Source: Prevotella heparinolytica (GTDB lineage Bacteria > Bacteroidota > Bacteroidia > Bacteroidales > Bacteroidaceae). Taken from it: 64,000 bases of DNA. Positions 17,717 to 26,091 of the stretch are shown one piece after another. The notes below the pieces were generated by a model. That model did no database searches. It saw only the letters and a list, made by a program, of their open reading frames with translations, and was not told the origin of the DNA. Location of the stretch: the NCBI RefSeq assembly GCF_004342845.1, contig NZ_SLXB01000016.1, positions 28,162-92,161 of the forward strand. Reading direction: 5' to 3'. Position 1 is the stretch's first letter. Every line of letters starts with the position of its first letter. The position numbers and the translations under genes were made by a program.

Positions 17717-18694
17717 TTATTGATGCGATGAGAAGTATTTCAGGAATTGGGTTCTCTCAAAGACATTGACTCCTTTTTGTTCTTTGATGTTCAGCATACC
17801 CTTAAATTGATTGATATTGTTCATACCTTTGCGATGCATCCAAGAGTCAAGGAAATGAGTATATTCTGAAATGACGGAAATGGAGTTTTGATAAAGCACG
17901 CTGCAAACTTCCACAGCCGACGCTCCTGCCAGAATGGCTTTGACTACTCCTGCAGGAGAATGAATACCGCCTGATACAGCATAGTCCAGATTGTTTACAA
18001 TGGCCGAAGCAATGCCGACCCAACGTAGAGAGTTGGACAAGTTGGCTTCATTGCTGAATATGTTGCCGGGTACCTGAGACATCTTCTCGATATTGATGTC
18101 CGGCTGGTAGAAGCGATTGAACATTACTACTGCGGCAGCTCCGTTGGCATATAGCTGGTTGATGAGGGCTATCGGGTTGGTAAGGTTATCACCCAATTTC
18201 ATGATAACAGGAATCTTTACCGTTTGCTTGATATGGCTTAAGATATCTATATGACGCTGCTCAAAAGAACCGTATGCATATTGGACGTCAGTCTGCAAGG
18301 CTAGAATATTGATCTCCAGTGCATCTGCGCCGGCTTCTTCTATTTTAGTGGCAAAATCAACCCAGTCGGCATTCTGATAACAGTTGATGCTGGCTATTAT
18401 AGGTATGTTGCAAACTTTTTTGCTCTCTTTTATCAGGTTCAGATATTCTCCCAATTTATGTTCTCGAATATACCCCACGAGGTAGTCGCTTCCTTCGGGA
18501 TACATATTGGGGTCTCCCTGCCAGTCGGCCTCCATCATGATTTGTTCCTCAAAAATAGATTTAAGTACAATGGCACCTGCACCTGCTTCAAAAAGTTTTT
18601 GGTTCTTTGCGGCACTGTCTGTTAATCCTGAACTGCTGACAATGATGGGATTCTTAAGTTTTAACCCTGCAAAAGTTGTTTCTAATGTTGCCAT
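17717..18694 (-). CDS. Dihydroorotate dehydrogenase-like flavoprotein
   Basis: A 325-residue TIM-barrel flavoprotein of the dihydroorotate dehydrogenase family. The N-terminus (LETTFAGLKLKNPIIVSSSGLT) and the FMN-phosphate site (YAVSGGIHSPAGVVKAILAGASAVEVCSVLY) are clear. ASINCYQNADWVDFA and ALEINILALQTD occupy the places of the substrate strands, but the classic NxSxPN motif is not intact, so it is better treated as a DHOD-like protein of unknown substrate than as PyrD. It lies 21 bp after yggS on the same strand and is probably the last gene of a DUF4494-yggS operon. Confidence 0.85.
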   Translation of the reverse strand: MATLETTFAGLKLKNPIIVSSSGLTDSAAKNQKLFEAGAGAIVLKSIFEEQIMMEADWQGDPNMYPEGSDYLVGYIREHKLGEYLNLIKESKKVCNIPIIASINCYQNADWVDFATKIEEAGADALEINILALQTDVQYAYGSFEQRHIDILSHIKQTVKIPVIMKLGDNLTNPIALINQLYANGAAAVVMFNRFYQPDINIEKMSQVPGNIFSNEANLSNSLRWVGIASAIVNNLDYAVSGGIHSPAGVVKAILAGASAVEVCSVLYQNSISVISEYTHFLDSWMHRKGMNNINQFKGMLNIKEQKGVNVFERTQFLKYFSSHQ

Positions 18695-18715
18695 GATAAT
18701 AGTATTTTTTAGTTG

Positions 18716-19384
18716 TCAATAATTTCTGTCTCCAAAGATCTTGCTTCCTACACGTATCAGTGTACTTCCGGTTGCAATGGCTTCACGATAGTCGTGAGAC
18801 ATTCCCATGGACAGTTCCTTGAAAGCTTCCGACTCTGAAAACCACTTGTCTTTTACTTCCCGGAAGAAATTTCTTAAAGAACAAAACTCCGTTTTGATTT
18901 GTTCGGCATTGTCCGTGTTCGTAGCCATACCCATCAACCCGCATATCCTGATGTTCTGAAACAGCTTCCATTCTCCCGAAGCCAGCATCTCCCGGCATTC
19001 GTCAAAGCTGAATCCGAATTTGGTTTCTTCGCGTGCAATATGTAGTTGGAGCAGGCAGTTCACGGTTCTGCCTACTTTACCTGCCTGTTTATCGACTTCA
19101 GCCAGAAGTTTGTAGGAATCAATTCCATGAATCAGTGCCACATAGGGAACAATATATTTTATCTTATTCGTTTGCAGATGCCCTATGAAGTGCCACTCGA
19201 TGTCTTTAGGAAGACTTTCATGTTTGGCTGTCATTTCCTGTACCTTGCTTTCTCCGAACACGCGTTGCCCGGCGCGATATGCTTCTTCTATCGCCTTGTT
19301 GGGGTGAAACTTGGAAACAGCTACCAATCGTACTCCTTCGGGCAGTTCGTTCAGCACTTGTTTTAAATTCTCTGTTATATTCAT
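18716..19384 (-). CDS. YggS family PLP-binding homeostasis protein
   Basis: A 222-residue member of the YggS/PROSC family, which binds pyridoxal phosphate and controls its homeostasis without known enzyme activity. The PLP lysine lies in LVAVSKFHPNKAIEEAY and is followed by the family hallmarks VFGESKVQEM, WHFIGHLQTNK, GLMGMATN, and the phosphate-binding SMGMSHDYREAIATGSTLIRVGSKIFG. The start is the ATG giving MNITENLKQVL; an upstream in-frame ATG would add 16 unrelated residues that overlap the preceding gene. The stop codon of the DUF4494 gene lies directly in front of this start. Confidence 0.93.
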   Translation of the reverse strand: MNITENLKQVLNELPEGVRLVAVSKFHPNKAIEEAYRAGQRVFGESKVQEMTAKHESLPKDIEWHFIGHLQTNKIKYIVPYVALIHGIDSYKLLAEVDKQAGKVGRTVNCLLQLHIAREETKFGFSFDECREMLASGEWKLFQNIRICGLMGMATNTDNAEQIKTEFCSLRNFFREVKDKWFSESEAFKELSMGMSHDYREAIATGSTLIRVGSKIFGDRNY

Positions 19385-19385
19385 A

Positions 19386-19850
19386 TCAGACTTCCGGTTT
19401 GTCGTTGGGCTCTGCGCTATACGGATATACATCCATGATGGCGGTTTCGGCTACAGAGGCGATTTGGTAATCAGCCATTGTGCCTTTCATGCCTTCGTCC
19501 AGTTTCTTCACGGCATCGCGCAGGTCGGCAGCTTGTACCAGTACTTGGGTTGACGTTTTCTTTTCCGCGCCGCTTTTTTCATCCAATGTGATAAAGACCA
19601 ATTTGCACTTGAACCAACGGTCGGCCGCCTCTTCCTCACACGGAAACAGTTCGCTGTAGTTGGCGCGTTTAATGTCTGATACGGTAAATTCACCCGATAT
19701 GAAAGGTGTCATTTCTTCGATGATACGTGCTTCTGCTTCTGTAAAACTGAGGGCGTCTACGAGATATGGTTCGGTTACTTTCTTGTTCATTCCATTTTCC
19801 ATTGTTTTTTCGTAGCGTATTTTACACTCAAACCATGTATGCATTGCCAT
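19386..19850 (-). CDS. DUF4494 family protein
   Basis: A 154-residue soluble protein. The beginning (MHTWFECKIRYEKTMENG) and the segment VTEPYLVDALSFTEAEARI match the DUF4494 family, which is common in Bacteroidota and uncharacterised; SSB-like or phage contexts have been noted for relatives, but I cannot confirm this. No signal peptide or catalytic motif is seen. It directly precedes yggS, with one base between stop and start. A -7-like TATCTTTG (complement of 19924-19931) lies about 75 bp upstream. Confidence 0.8.
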   Translation of the reverse strand: MAMHTWFECKIRYEKTMENGMNKKVTEPYLVDALSFTEAEARIIEEMTPFISGEFTVSDIKRANYSELFPCEEEAADRWFKCKLVFITLDEKSGAEKKTSTQVLVQAADLRDAVKKLDEGMKGTMADYQIASVAETAIMDVYPYSAEPNDKPEV

Positions 19851-19999
19851 AATTATTTGTTTTTAGTTTAGTGGTTTATGAATTCTTTTATTCTATGTAA
19901 CCCTATGCCGGGCAAAGGTTGTACAAAGATAGAGAAAAACTGATAGAATCTACTCAAAGCGGGGATTTTCCTTGATGTAAAAAACGATAGGTATATAAA

Positions 20000-20062
20000 T
20001 AAAAAAAGGAGTACCGCTGTACTCCAACCTTTGTTAACCTTAAATCTAATACTATGAAAAAC
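20000..20062 (-). ncRNA. Candidate small RNA (about 60 nt) with intrinsic terminator
   Basis: A promoter on the minus strand at 20069-20099 points left. About 62 nt further on is a perfect 7-bp stem (GGAGTAC 20008-20014, GTACTCC 20019-20025, 4-nt loop) followed on the minus strand by seven T residues (20001-20007) and more T-rich sequence. No start codon with a reading frame of any length lies between. From memory, the stretch rich in AGATTTAAGGTTAACAAAG recurs in Bacteroides genomes, but that could not be checked. The product would be a short RNA with a long unpaired 5' part. Confidence 0.55.
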
Positions 20063-20068
20063 ACAATG

Positions 20069-20099
20069 CAAATATACGGCTTTTTTCGATATCTGCAAG
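20069..20099 (-). promoter_or_regulatory. Bacteroides-type promoter for the candidate small RNA
   Basis: On the minus strand CTTG (20096-20099, three of four consensus bases) and TATATTTG (20069-20076) are 19 bp apart. It points away from tpx and has no gene within 200 bp downstream. Confidence 0.75.
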
Positions 20100-20310
20100 T
20101 CTAAGAGGTTATAGAATCGCTTTTTATAACTCTTATTGTGATTTTGCGCTCGTATTACACTCTTTTTAAGATTTCAGGCATGGTTTGCTTCTTTTGTATG
20201 TCGTTGGAAAAAGAATAAAGTGGCTTGAGATTGAAAATAAGATCTGCTTCTTATGAACTTTTTGACATTAGCTTTTGTTCTATTACCATATAAATTGATG
20301 TAATATAACT

Positions 20311-20811
20311 ATGGCTACAACAACATTTAAAGGACAACCGGTAAAGATTTACGGTGAGTTTATACAGGTAGGCGCAGCAGCTCCTGATTTTGAATTAGTA
20401 AAAACAGATCTATCTTCTTTTTCTTTGAAAGAGTTGAACGGAAAGAATGTAGTATTGAATATATTCCCGAGTCTGGATACGAGCGTATGTGCCACTTCGG
20501 TGCGTAAGTTCAATCAACTAGCGGCTGATTTGGCTGACACTGTTGTATTGGCAATATCTAAGGATTTGCCTTTTGCTCATACCCGGTTCTGTTCTACAGA
20601 AGGAATAGAGAATGTAATACCTTTGTCGGATTTCCGTTTTTCTGATTTTGATGAAAACTACGGAGTGCGTATGGCAGATGGTCCTCTTGCGGGATTATTG
20701 GCACGTGCGGTGGTCATCATTGGCAAGAATGGTAAGGTGGTTTATACGGAATTAGTTCCGGAAATTACTCAAGAACCGGATTATGATAAAGCTATTGCTG
20801 CTTTGAAGTAA
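20311..20811 (+). CDS. tpx: Thiol peroxidase (Tpx-type peroxiredoxin)
   Basis: A 166-residue atypical two-Cys peroxiredoxin that reduces hydrogen and alkyl peroxides with thioredoxin. The peroxidatic Cys60 lies in FPSLDTSVCATSVRKFN and the resolving Cys94 in HTRFCSTEG, at the spacing typical of Tpx. The rest (GKNVVLNIF, ISKDLPFA, LLARAVVIIGKNGKVVYTELV) follows the family closely and the length is standard. It is monocistronic, with a 460-bp upstream region holding a divergent small RNA candidate and a strong terminator downstream. I found no clear consensus promoter. Confidence 0.96.
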   Translation: MATTTFKGQPVKIYGEFIQVGAAAPDFELVKTDLSSFSLKELNGKNVVLNIFPSLDTSVCATSVRKFNQLAADLADTVVLAISKDLPFAHTRFCSTEGIENVIPLSDFRFSDFDENYGVRMADGPLAGLLARAVVIIGKNGKVVYTELVPEITQEPDYDKAIAALK

Positions 20812-20840
20812 TTATTCGCATTTGGATATGCGTTAATAAA

Positions 20841-20880
20841 AACGGTGGGCAGGAAGAAAAAACTGCTCACCGTTTTTTTT
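20841..20880 (+). terminator. Rho-independent terminator of tpx
   Basis: AACGGTGGGCAG (20841-20852) pairs with CTGCTCACCGTT (20863-20874) at 11 of 12 positions, followed by eight T residues. Confidence 0.9.
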
Positions 20881-20946
20881 GTTCAGTCCGAAAGGCCTGT
20901 TGACTGCTTCTACCCCTTTCCTATTTATACTTTGAGGGCTGTAAAT

Positions 20947-21056
20947 TTACGCTTGTACAAGTGAGTGCTTACACTTGTACAAGCGTAGGCTTGCGGTAGT
21001 ACAAGTGAAAGCTTACGGTTGTACAAGTAACGCCTCACACTTGTACAACCGTAAAG
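20947..21056. repeat. Tandem array B: five 22-bp palindromic units
   Basis: Five contiguous units begin at 20947, 20969, 20991, 21013 and 21035. Each is centred on ACTTGTACAAGT or a one- to two-base variant, with flanks that continue the dyad (TTAC on the left, GTAR on the right, GC at the joint). The period is exactly 22. It lies between the tpx terminator and the convergent dedA gene. Its core is the same as that of the array at 38423-38527, and the first units of the two arrays are nearly identical. Confidence 0.92.
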
Positions 21057-21137
21057 TGTTGAATTTCTTATGGTTAAGAAAGGATATTCACCCATGGGGT
21101 TTTCGGGCAGTTTTCAGTTCTTCCGGTCGATGCATCT

Positions 21138-21779
21138 TTATTTCTTCTTCATCCCTTTGTAAATAAGGAAACCTACGACCAATACGGCAACGGCTATGAT
21201 AACATATCCTATCTCATGGCTGTATTCTGTTGCCATTACATAAACATCATTCGTTGTCTTTATTTCCGTAAAACGGTAGATGAGATAACCTATCAGGGCC
21301 AGAATTACATTCCATATTCCGGCTCCCAATGTAGTGTAAAGGAGGAATGAACTTAATTTCATGCCGGCCAGCCCTGCCGGAATGCTGATGAGCTGGCGCA
21401 CTGCCGGGATGAGGCGCCCGAAGAAGGTGGAGACGGCACCATGTTTCTTGAAGTATTCTTCTGCATGGCGCACCTTATCTTCATCGATGAGGCACATGTG
21501 CCCGAAACGGCTGTTGGCAAATTTATACACGATAGGGCGTCCCAGCCAACGTGCCAGATGGTAGTTTATCAATGCTCCTATATCGGCTCCGATTGTTGCG
21601 AAAACAACGACAAGGACAATATTCATACTTTCGTCTGCCATGGATTTCCATGCGGCGGGTGGAACAATGACTTCGGACGGGAATGGAATAAAAGAACTTT
21701 CGATAGCCATAAACAACGTGACTACCCAATAGTTCAGATTCTCCAATACCCATTTGATGAGTTCTGCTGATGATTCCAT
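21138..21779 (-). CDS. DedA family membrane protein
   Basis: A 213-residue inner-membrane protein of the DedA (SNARE-associated/VTT) family, members of which flip undecaprenyl phosphate or phospholipids. The conserved features are ESSFIPFPSEVIVPPAAW near the N-terminus, the GALINYHLARWLGRP segment, and the re-entrant-loop signature FFGRLIPAVRQLISIPAGLAGM with the essential Arg residues. Four to five hydrophobic helices are visible, ending in a Lys-rich tail (KGMKKK). It is the third gene of a glnS-TPR-dedA group on the minus strand, 28 bp after the TPR gene. Confidence 0.92.
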   Translation of the reverse strand: MESSAELIKWVLENLNYWVVTLFMAIESSFIPFPSEVIVPPAAWKSMADESMNIVLVVVFATIGADIGALINYHLARWLGRPIVYKFANSRFGHMCLIDEDKVRHAEEYFKKHGAVSTFFGRLIPAVRQLISIPAGLAGMKLSSFLLYTTLGAGIWNVILALIGYLIYRFTEIKTTNDVYVMATEYSHEIGYVIIAVAVLVVGFLIYKGMKKK

Positions 21780-21807
21780 ATCTTTTTAGTTCGGTGGTTA
21801 TTAAATG

Positions 21808-23229
21808 TCATTGCAAGCCGTCGAAGATGTCTTTGATTATTTGAATCAATTCATTTTGGTCATCATCTTGCAACATTTGCTTTAGTTTTTCCACTTTTTC
21901 CCACTCAAGAGGGTGTTTGCACAAACTATTGTACTTCGTAAAGTTTTCCTTGTCCTTCAGTAACATGTAAAGGCCGGCCAGCTTTTCGTTGATATCCTCA
22001 AAATCAGGACTCATCTGCTTGACCTGTTCAAAAGCTTTCTTGGCATAGTTCAATTGATTTATTTCCATGCAGTACAAACCAATCTCGTACCATGTCTCTG
22101 CATATGGGGCATATTCTACGGCTCTGTCCCATTTTTCCTCTCCTTTTTCATATTCTCCTTCCTCCATATAGATACGACCCTCAATCAAGTATGAGTTGAT
22201 ATCTTCCGGATTCAGTTCATAGGCTGTCCGGCAATATTGATGAGCCTTTGGCGTTTCTCCCATTTTATGTAAGCAGAATGCTGCATGGGCATAGAGTGAG
22301 GAGCTTGTTATGGGTATGCTGCTATAATCGGTGTTTTCCTTAATGGCTTTTTCCAAAAAAACATATCCTTCTTCCCATTTCCCTTTAGCCACTTTGTTCA
22401 TGCCGATGAGCGTGTTGATAAAGCTGGAAGAGAGCGCTCCGAACTTTTCTGCCTGCAGATAATTCTCCATAGCCGTTTCTTCATTTCCCAATTGAAAGAA
22501 GGAGTGCCCTTTTATCGTATAGGCATCGGCACATTCCTCGTCGGCGACGAGGGCGTAGTCACAGGCTTCAATCGTTTTGTCGAGCACCTGTTGCTCGAAA
22601 TAGCAACGAGCCAATCCTATCCAATAAGGTGCCGAATAAGGATTTATATCTATCAGCTGATTGAAATAATCACCGGCTTTCTCAATTTCTCCCATGCTGA
22701 AGTAACAGTCGCCGGCGGCTGCAAGATATATTTCTCTGTCGGCATGTTGCTTGCGTCCGCGTTCCAGCCACGGCAATGCCTTTTCCGGAAATCCCATGTC
22801 GATGTATGCATAGCACACGTCGATAATGTTGATTACATCGTCTTGGCCTGCCATATGATTGAGGAGCTCGTCGGCTTCCTCTACTTTTCCTTCTTCCAAC
22901 AAGAAGTTGGCTTTCAGAATCGTTACTTCGGAAGAGTCCTCCGTAATGCTTTCGAGCACTTCTTGCGCTTCCTTTTTCTTTTGGGTGTCCAAAAATAAAT
23001 AAGAAAGTTCTACCAGCAAGGTTGTGTTGCCGGGGTGCAGTCTGAGTCCGTACTCAACGAGCTCAATCGCCGTTGCGTATCTATGGCGTACGGCATACCA
23101 GTTAGAAAGATCTGCGATGTCGTCGGCATCCAGATACAAGGGTTTGTTGTCAGTTTTGAAAGCCTCGTATTCTGCAGCGAACTTTCGCAGTTCTTTTTCT
23201 CTGTCAGATAACCAATTTATCTTACTCAT
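21808..23229 (-). CDS. Cytoplasmic tetratricopeptide repeat protein
   Basis: A 473-residue protein made almost wholly of TPR-like helix pairs. Typical repeats include ATAIELVEYGLRLHPGN, EKALPWLERGRKQHADR, EKAGDYFNQLIDINPYS and GEEKWDRAVEYAPYAE. There is no signal peptide or membrane segment, so it is likely a cytoplasmic protein-protein interaction scaffold; partners are unknown. It begins only 4 bp after the glnS stop codon, so translation is probably coupled to that of the tRNA synthetase. The pairing glnS-TPR may just be operon economy. Confidence 0.88.
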   Translation of the reverse strand: MSKINWLSDREKELRKFAAEYEAFKTDNKPLYLDADDIADLSNWYAVRHRYATAIELVEYGLRLHPGNTTLLVELSYLFLDTQKKKEAQEVLESITEDSSEVTILKANFLLEEGKVEEADELLNHMAGQDDVINIIDVCYAYIDMGFPEKALPWLERGRKQHADREIYLAAAGDCYFSMGEIEKAGDYFNQLIDINPYSAPYWIGLARCYFEQQVLDKTIEACDYALVADEECADAYTIKGHSFFQLGNEETAMENYLQAEKFGALSSSFINTLIGMNKVAKGKWEEGYVFLEKAIKENTDYSSIPITSSSLYAHAAFCLHKMGETPKAHQYCRTAYELNPEDINSYLIEGRIYMEEGEYEKGEEKWDRAVEYAPYAETWYEIGLYCMEINQLNYAKKAFEQVKQMSPDFEDINEKLAGLYMLLKDKENFTKYNSLCKHPLEWEKVEKLKQMLQDDDQNELIQIIKDIFDGLQ

Positions 23230-23233
23230 GATT

Positions 23234-24973
23234 CTATTTGTTGATTTTACCCCATGTGTCTTTCAGACCTACGGTACGGTTAAACACCATTTTCTCGCCG
23301 GTGGAGTCTTTGTCAACGTTGAAATAGCCGATACGTTGGAATTGCAGATAAGAGAGCGGGGGCATGCCGGCAGCGTATTTCTCGATGTAGCAGCATGGCA
23401 GCGTGTGCAGAGAATCCGGGTTGATTATTTCCTTCATGGCTGTCAGCGCATCACAATTCTTTCCCTCGCGGATGGCGGCAAGTTCGTCTCTCGGATTCTC
23501 TACTTTCCAGAGACGGTCGTAAAGGCGTACTTCTGCTTGGAGGCAATGGTCGCAACTTAACCAATGAATGGTACCTTTTACCTTACGATTAGCTCCGGGC
23601 AGGCCGCTTTTACTCTCCGGATCGTATTCACAATATATTTCTACGATTTCGCCGGCATCATTCTTCTTGCAACCGGTGCATTTCACAATATAGGCGCTTT
23701 TCAAACGTACTTCTTGTCCCGGTGTCATGCGGAAATATTTCTTAGGGGCGTCTTCCATGAAATCATCGCGTTCTATCCAGAGTTCACGACTGAATTCTAT
23801 AAAGTGACTTCCCTCTTCAGGATGTTCGGGATTGTTGACGGCTTCCATCTCTTCCACTTGTCCTTCCGGATAATTTGTTATGATGAGCTTCACGGGGTTC
23901 AATACCGCCGAGATACGGGTGGCACGGTCGTTTAAGTCTTCGCGTACGGCACTTTCCAGAAGGGCAAACTCATTCAGCGCATCATACGTGGTATAGCCGA
24001 TTTTATCAATGAACTTGTGTATGGATTCCGGAGAATAACCCCGACGGCGGAAACCGCAGATGGTCGGCATGCGAGGATCGTCCCAACCGTTGACAAGGTT
24101 CTCCTTGACCAAAGTCAGCAGGTTGCGCTTGCTCATCAGCGTGTAGCTCAGGTTCAGCTTGTTGAATTCATATTGGCGAGGACGGTTATCGTTCAGGTCC
24201 TTTCCTTCTTTTACCCAGTCCACAAAGAGGTCATAAAGCGGACGGTGGGGCACAAACTCCAAAGTACACAGCGAGTGTGTCACACCTTCAAAGAAGTCAC
24301 TTTGTCCGTGTGCGAAGTCATACATCGGATAAGCCTTCCATGTGGTGCCCGTACGATGATGCGGATGTTTCACTACGCGGTAGATAATGGGGTCGCGGAA
24401 GTGCATGTTGGAACTGGCCATATCTATCTTGGCCCGAAGCACCATGGCTCCTTCTTCAACCTCTCCGCTATTCATTTTCTGGAACAATGTGAGAGACTCT
24501 TCAATGGGGCGGTTGCGATACGGGCTTTCCACGCCGGGTTGTGTGGGAGTGCCCTTTTGCGCAGCTATCTGTTCAGAAGTTTGCTCGTCGATATATGCTT
24601 TGCCCTCTTTGATGAGACGGACGGCAAAGTCCCAAAGCTGTTGAAAATAGTCAGAAGCATAATATTCGTTTCCCCAATGATAGCCTAACCATTGGATATC
24701 TTCCTTTATGGCTTCTACGTATTCCACATCTTCTTTGGTGGGGTTGGTGTCATCGAAACGCAGGTTGCAAATGCCGTTATGAGCGGCAGCAATGCCAAAA
24801 TCGAGACAGATGGCCTTGGCATGTCCGATATGAAGGTAACCGTTCGGTTCCGGCGGAAAACGTGTTTGTACTTTACTGCCGTTCTTGCCCTCTCTTAAAT
24901 CGTTCTCTACTATTTGTTCTATGAAGTTCAAGCTCTTCTTTTCGCTTGTCTCTTCGTTTTTTACTTCTGCCAT
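23234..24973 (-). CDS. glnS: Glutaminyl-tRNA synthetase
   Basis: A 579-residue class I aminoacyl-tRNA synthetase charging tRNA-Gln. The class I signature is FPPEPNGYLHIGHAKAI near residue 40 and the second motif is LMSKRNLLTLV near residue 255. The C-terminal anticodon-binding beta-barrels (SHFIEFSRELWIERDDF, KGTIHWLSCDHC) are complete, which favours GlnRS over GluRS. The start is the ATG giving MAEVKNEETSEKK; an upstream in-frame start would run through the promoter region. On the minus strand a -7 box TATCTTTG (25001-25008) lies 28 bp upstream, with no good -33 element. Confidence 0.96.
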   Translation of the reverse strand: MAEVKNEETSEKKSLNFIEQIVENDLREGKNGSKVQTRFPPEPNGYLHIGHAKAICLDFGIAAAHNGICNLRFDDTNPTKEDVEYVEAIKEDIQWLGYHWGNEYYASDYFQQLWDFAVRLIKEGKAYIDEQTSEQIAAQKGTPTQPGVESPYRNRPIEESLTLFQKMNSGEVEEGAMVLRAKIDMASSNMHFRDPIIYRVVKHPHHRTGTTWKAYPMYDFAHGQSDFFEGVTHSLCTLEFVPHRPLYDLFVDWVKEGKDLNDNRPRQYEFNKLNLSYTLMSKRNLLTLVKENLVNGWDDPRMPTICGFRRRGYSPESIHKFIDKIGYTTYDALNEFALLESAVREDLNDRATRISAVLNPVKLIITNYPEGQVEEMEAVNNPEHPEEGSHFIEFSRELWIERDDFMEDAPKKYFRMTPGQEVRLKSAYIVKCTGCKKNDAGEIVEIYCEYDPESKSGLPGANRKVKGTIHWLSCDHCLQAEVRLYDRLWKVENPRDELAAIREGKNCDALTAMKEIINPDSLHTLPCCYIEKYAAGMPPLSYLQFQRIGYFNVDKDSTGEKMVFNRTVGLKDTWGKINK

Positions 24974-25000
24974 AATGCTTACTGTTTTCGTATCTCGGCG

Positions 25001-25008
25001 CAAAGATA
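25001..25008 (-). promoter_or_regulatory. -7 box of a probable glnS promoter
   Basis: The complement reads TATCTTTG, a perfect TAnnTTTG, 28 bp before the glnS start. No TTTG is found 19-21 bp upstream, so the -33 part is weak. Confidence 0.55.
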
Positions 25009-25210
25009 GTGCAAATCTTTTTTATTATACTGCTATTTCGACAGAATATATCCGCTATTTTGATGACTTATGACGGGCTGATATGATATTGGCAGAAATA
25101 GGGTATTGTAATACATTTATAATATATTTGAAACATTTCTTTCAAACATTAGACATACAGCTTTAATAACTGTTTCGTTTTTTTGCATACAAAAAATCAA
25201 TAGAAATATT

Positions 25211-25906
25211 ATGATGAAATTTATTGAATCGGAGCTCGTCTTATTGAAAAAGGAAATAGACGAAATGTGGACTTTGGTGTATAATCAGCTTGAACGCGCC
25301 GGTGATGCCGTACTTACGTTGGACCGGAAATTGGCGCAACAGGTGTTGGTGCGCGAACGCCGTGTCAATGCCTTTGAACTGAAGATAGACAGTGATGTGG
25401 AAGATGTTATAGCGCTTTACAACCCTGTGGCTGTCGATTTGCGTTTTGTGCTTGCTATGCTCAAGATCAATACGAATCTGGAGCGTTTGGGCGATTTTGC
25501 CGAAGGAGTTGCACGTTTTGCCATCAATTGCAATGAACCGGCGCTGGATGCTGATTTGATAAAGCAGTTGCGCCTCGAAGAGATGATCTCGCAGGTGCTT
25601 GCCATGCTCGAACAGGCTAAGCAGGCGCTTCAGGAAGAGAGTCAGGAACTGGCTACTGCGGTGTTTGCCAAAGATCAGCTGTTGGATGAAATTAATGCAG
25701 ATGCCACTACTGTTCTTGCCGATTACATCAATCGTTGTCCGGAAAGCACCCTCTTTTGCCTGAATCTGATAAGCGTTTTCCGCAAACTGGAACGTGCAGG
25801 CGATCATATTACCAATATTGCAGAGGGAATTGTGTTCTTTATTGATGCCAAAGTGTTAAAACATAGTGGTAAAACGGACGAGAACTACTCGGAGGACAAG
25901 AAATAG
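25211..25906 (+). CDS. phoU: PhoU-like phosphate signalling protein
   Basis: A 231-residue all-helical protein with two PhoU domains of about 100 residues each. The acidic metal-binding signatures are NTNLERLGDFAEGVARF (first domain) and FRKLERAGDHITNIAEGIVFF (second domain), matching the ExxxDxxxN pattern. PhoU usually links the Pst phosphate transporter to a histidine kinase, but no pst or kinase genes are next to it here. The start could be either of two adjacent ATG codons. An A/T-rich 200-bp leader precedes it without a clear promoter. Confidence 0.9.
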   Translation: MMKFIESELVLLKKEIDEMWTLVYNQLERAGDAVLTLDRKLAQQVLVRERRVNAFELKIDSDVEDVIALYNPVAVDLRFVLAMLKINTNLERLGDFAEGVARFAINCNEPALDADLIKQLRLEEMISQVLAMLEQAKQALQEESQELATAVFAKDQLLDEINADATTVLADYINRCPESTLFCLNLISVFRKLERAGDHITNIAEGIVFFIDAKVLKHSGKTDENYSEDKK

Positions 25907-26052
25907 ACCATATTTTAGGATAATTTCAGGGTTTCATCAAAAATAGTCTTATATTTGCCCCCTGAAGACGCCTGCAAATGTAGAAAAGTACTTTGAAATG
26001 ATAATTATACTAAACCGTTTTCCGAAAAGATGTTATAAGACATGTTTTTTAA

Positions 26053-26085
26053 TTTGGTTGGTATCATGAAAAGCGTCTATATTTG
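26053..26085 (+). promoter_or_regulatory. Bacteroides-type promoter for the candidate RNA upstream of ribE
   Basis: TTTG (26053-26056) and TATATTTG (26078-26085) are 21 bp apart. A related block, TCAT-AAAA-GTCT(T)ATATTTGC, occurs 130 bp upstream, with its own TATATTTG at 25950-25957. Confidence 0.75.
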
Positions 26086-26091
26086 CACCGT

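Noticed and set aside
20054..20104. A 16-codon plus-strand frame (MKNTMQIYGFFRYLQV) upstream of tpx
   Set aside because: It overlaps the minus-strand promoter of the candidate small RNA; no Shine-Dalgarno, promoter or coding bias supports it.
20947..21056. Reading the 22-bp arrays as CRISPR
   Set aside because: Units are contiguous, short and degenerate, with no 30-40-bp unique spacers, leader or cas genes.
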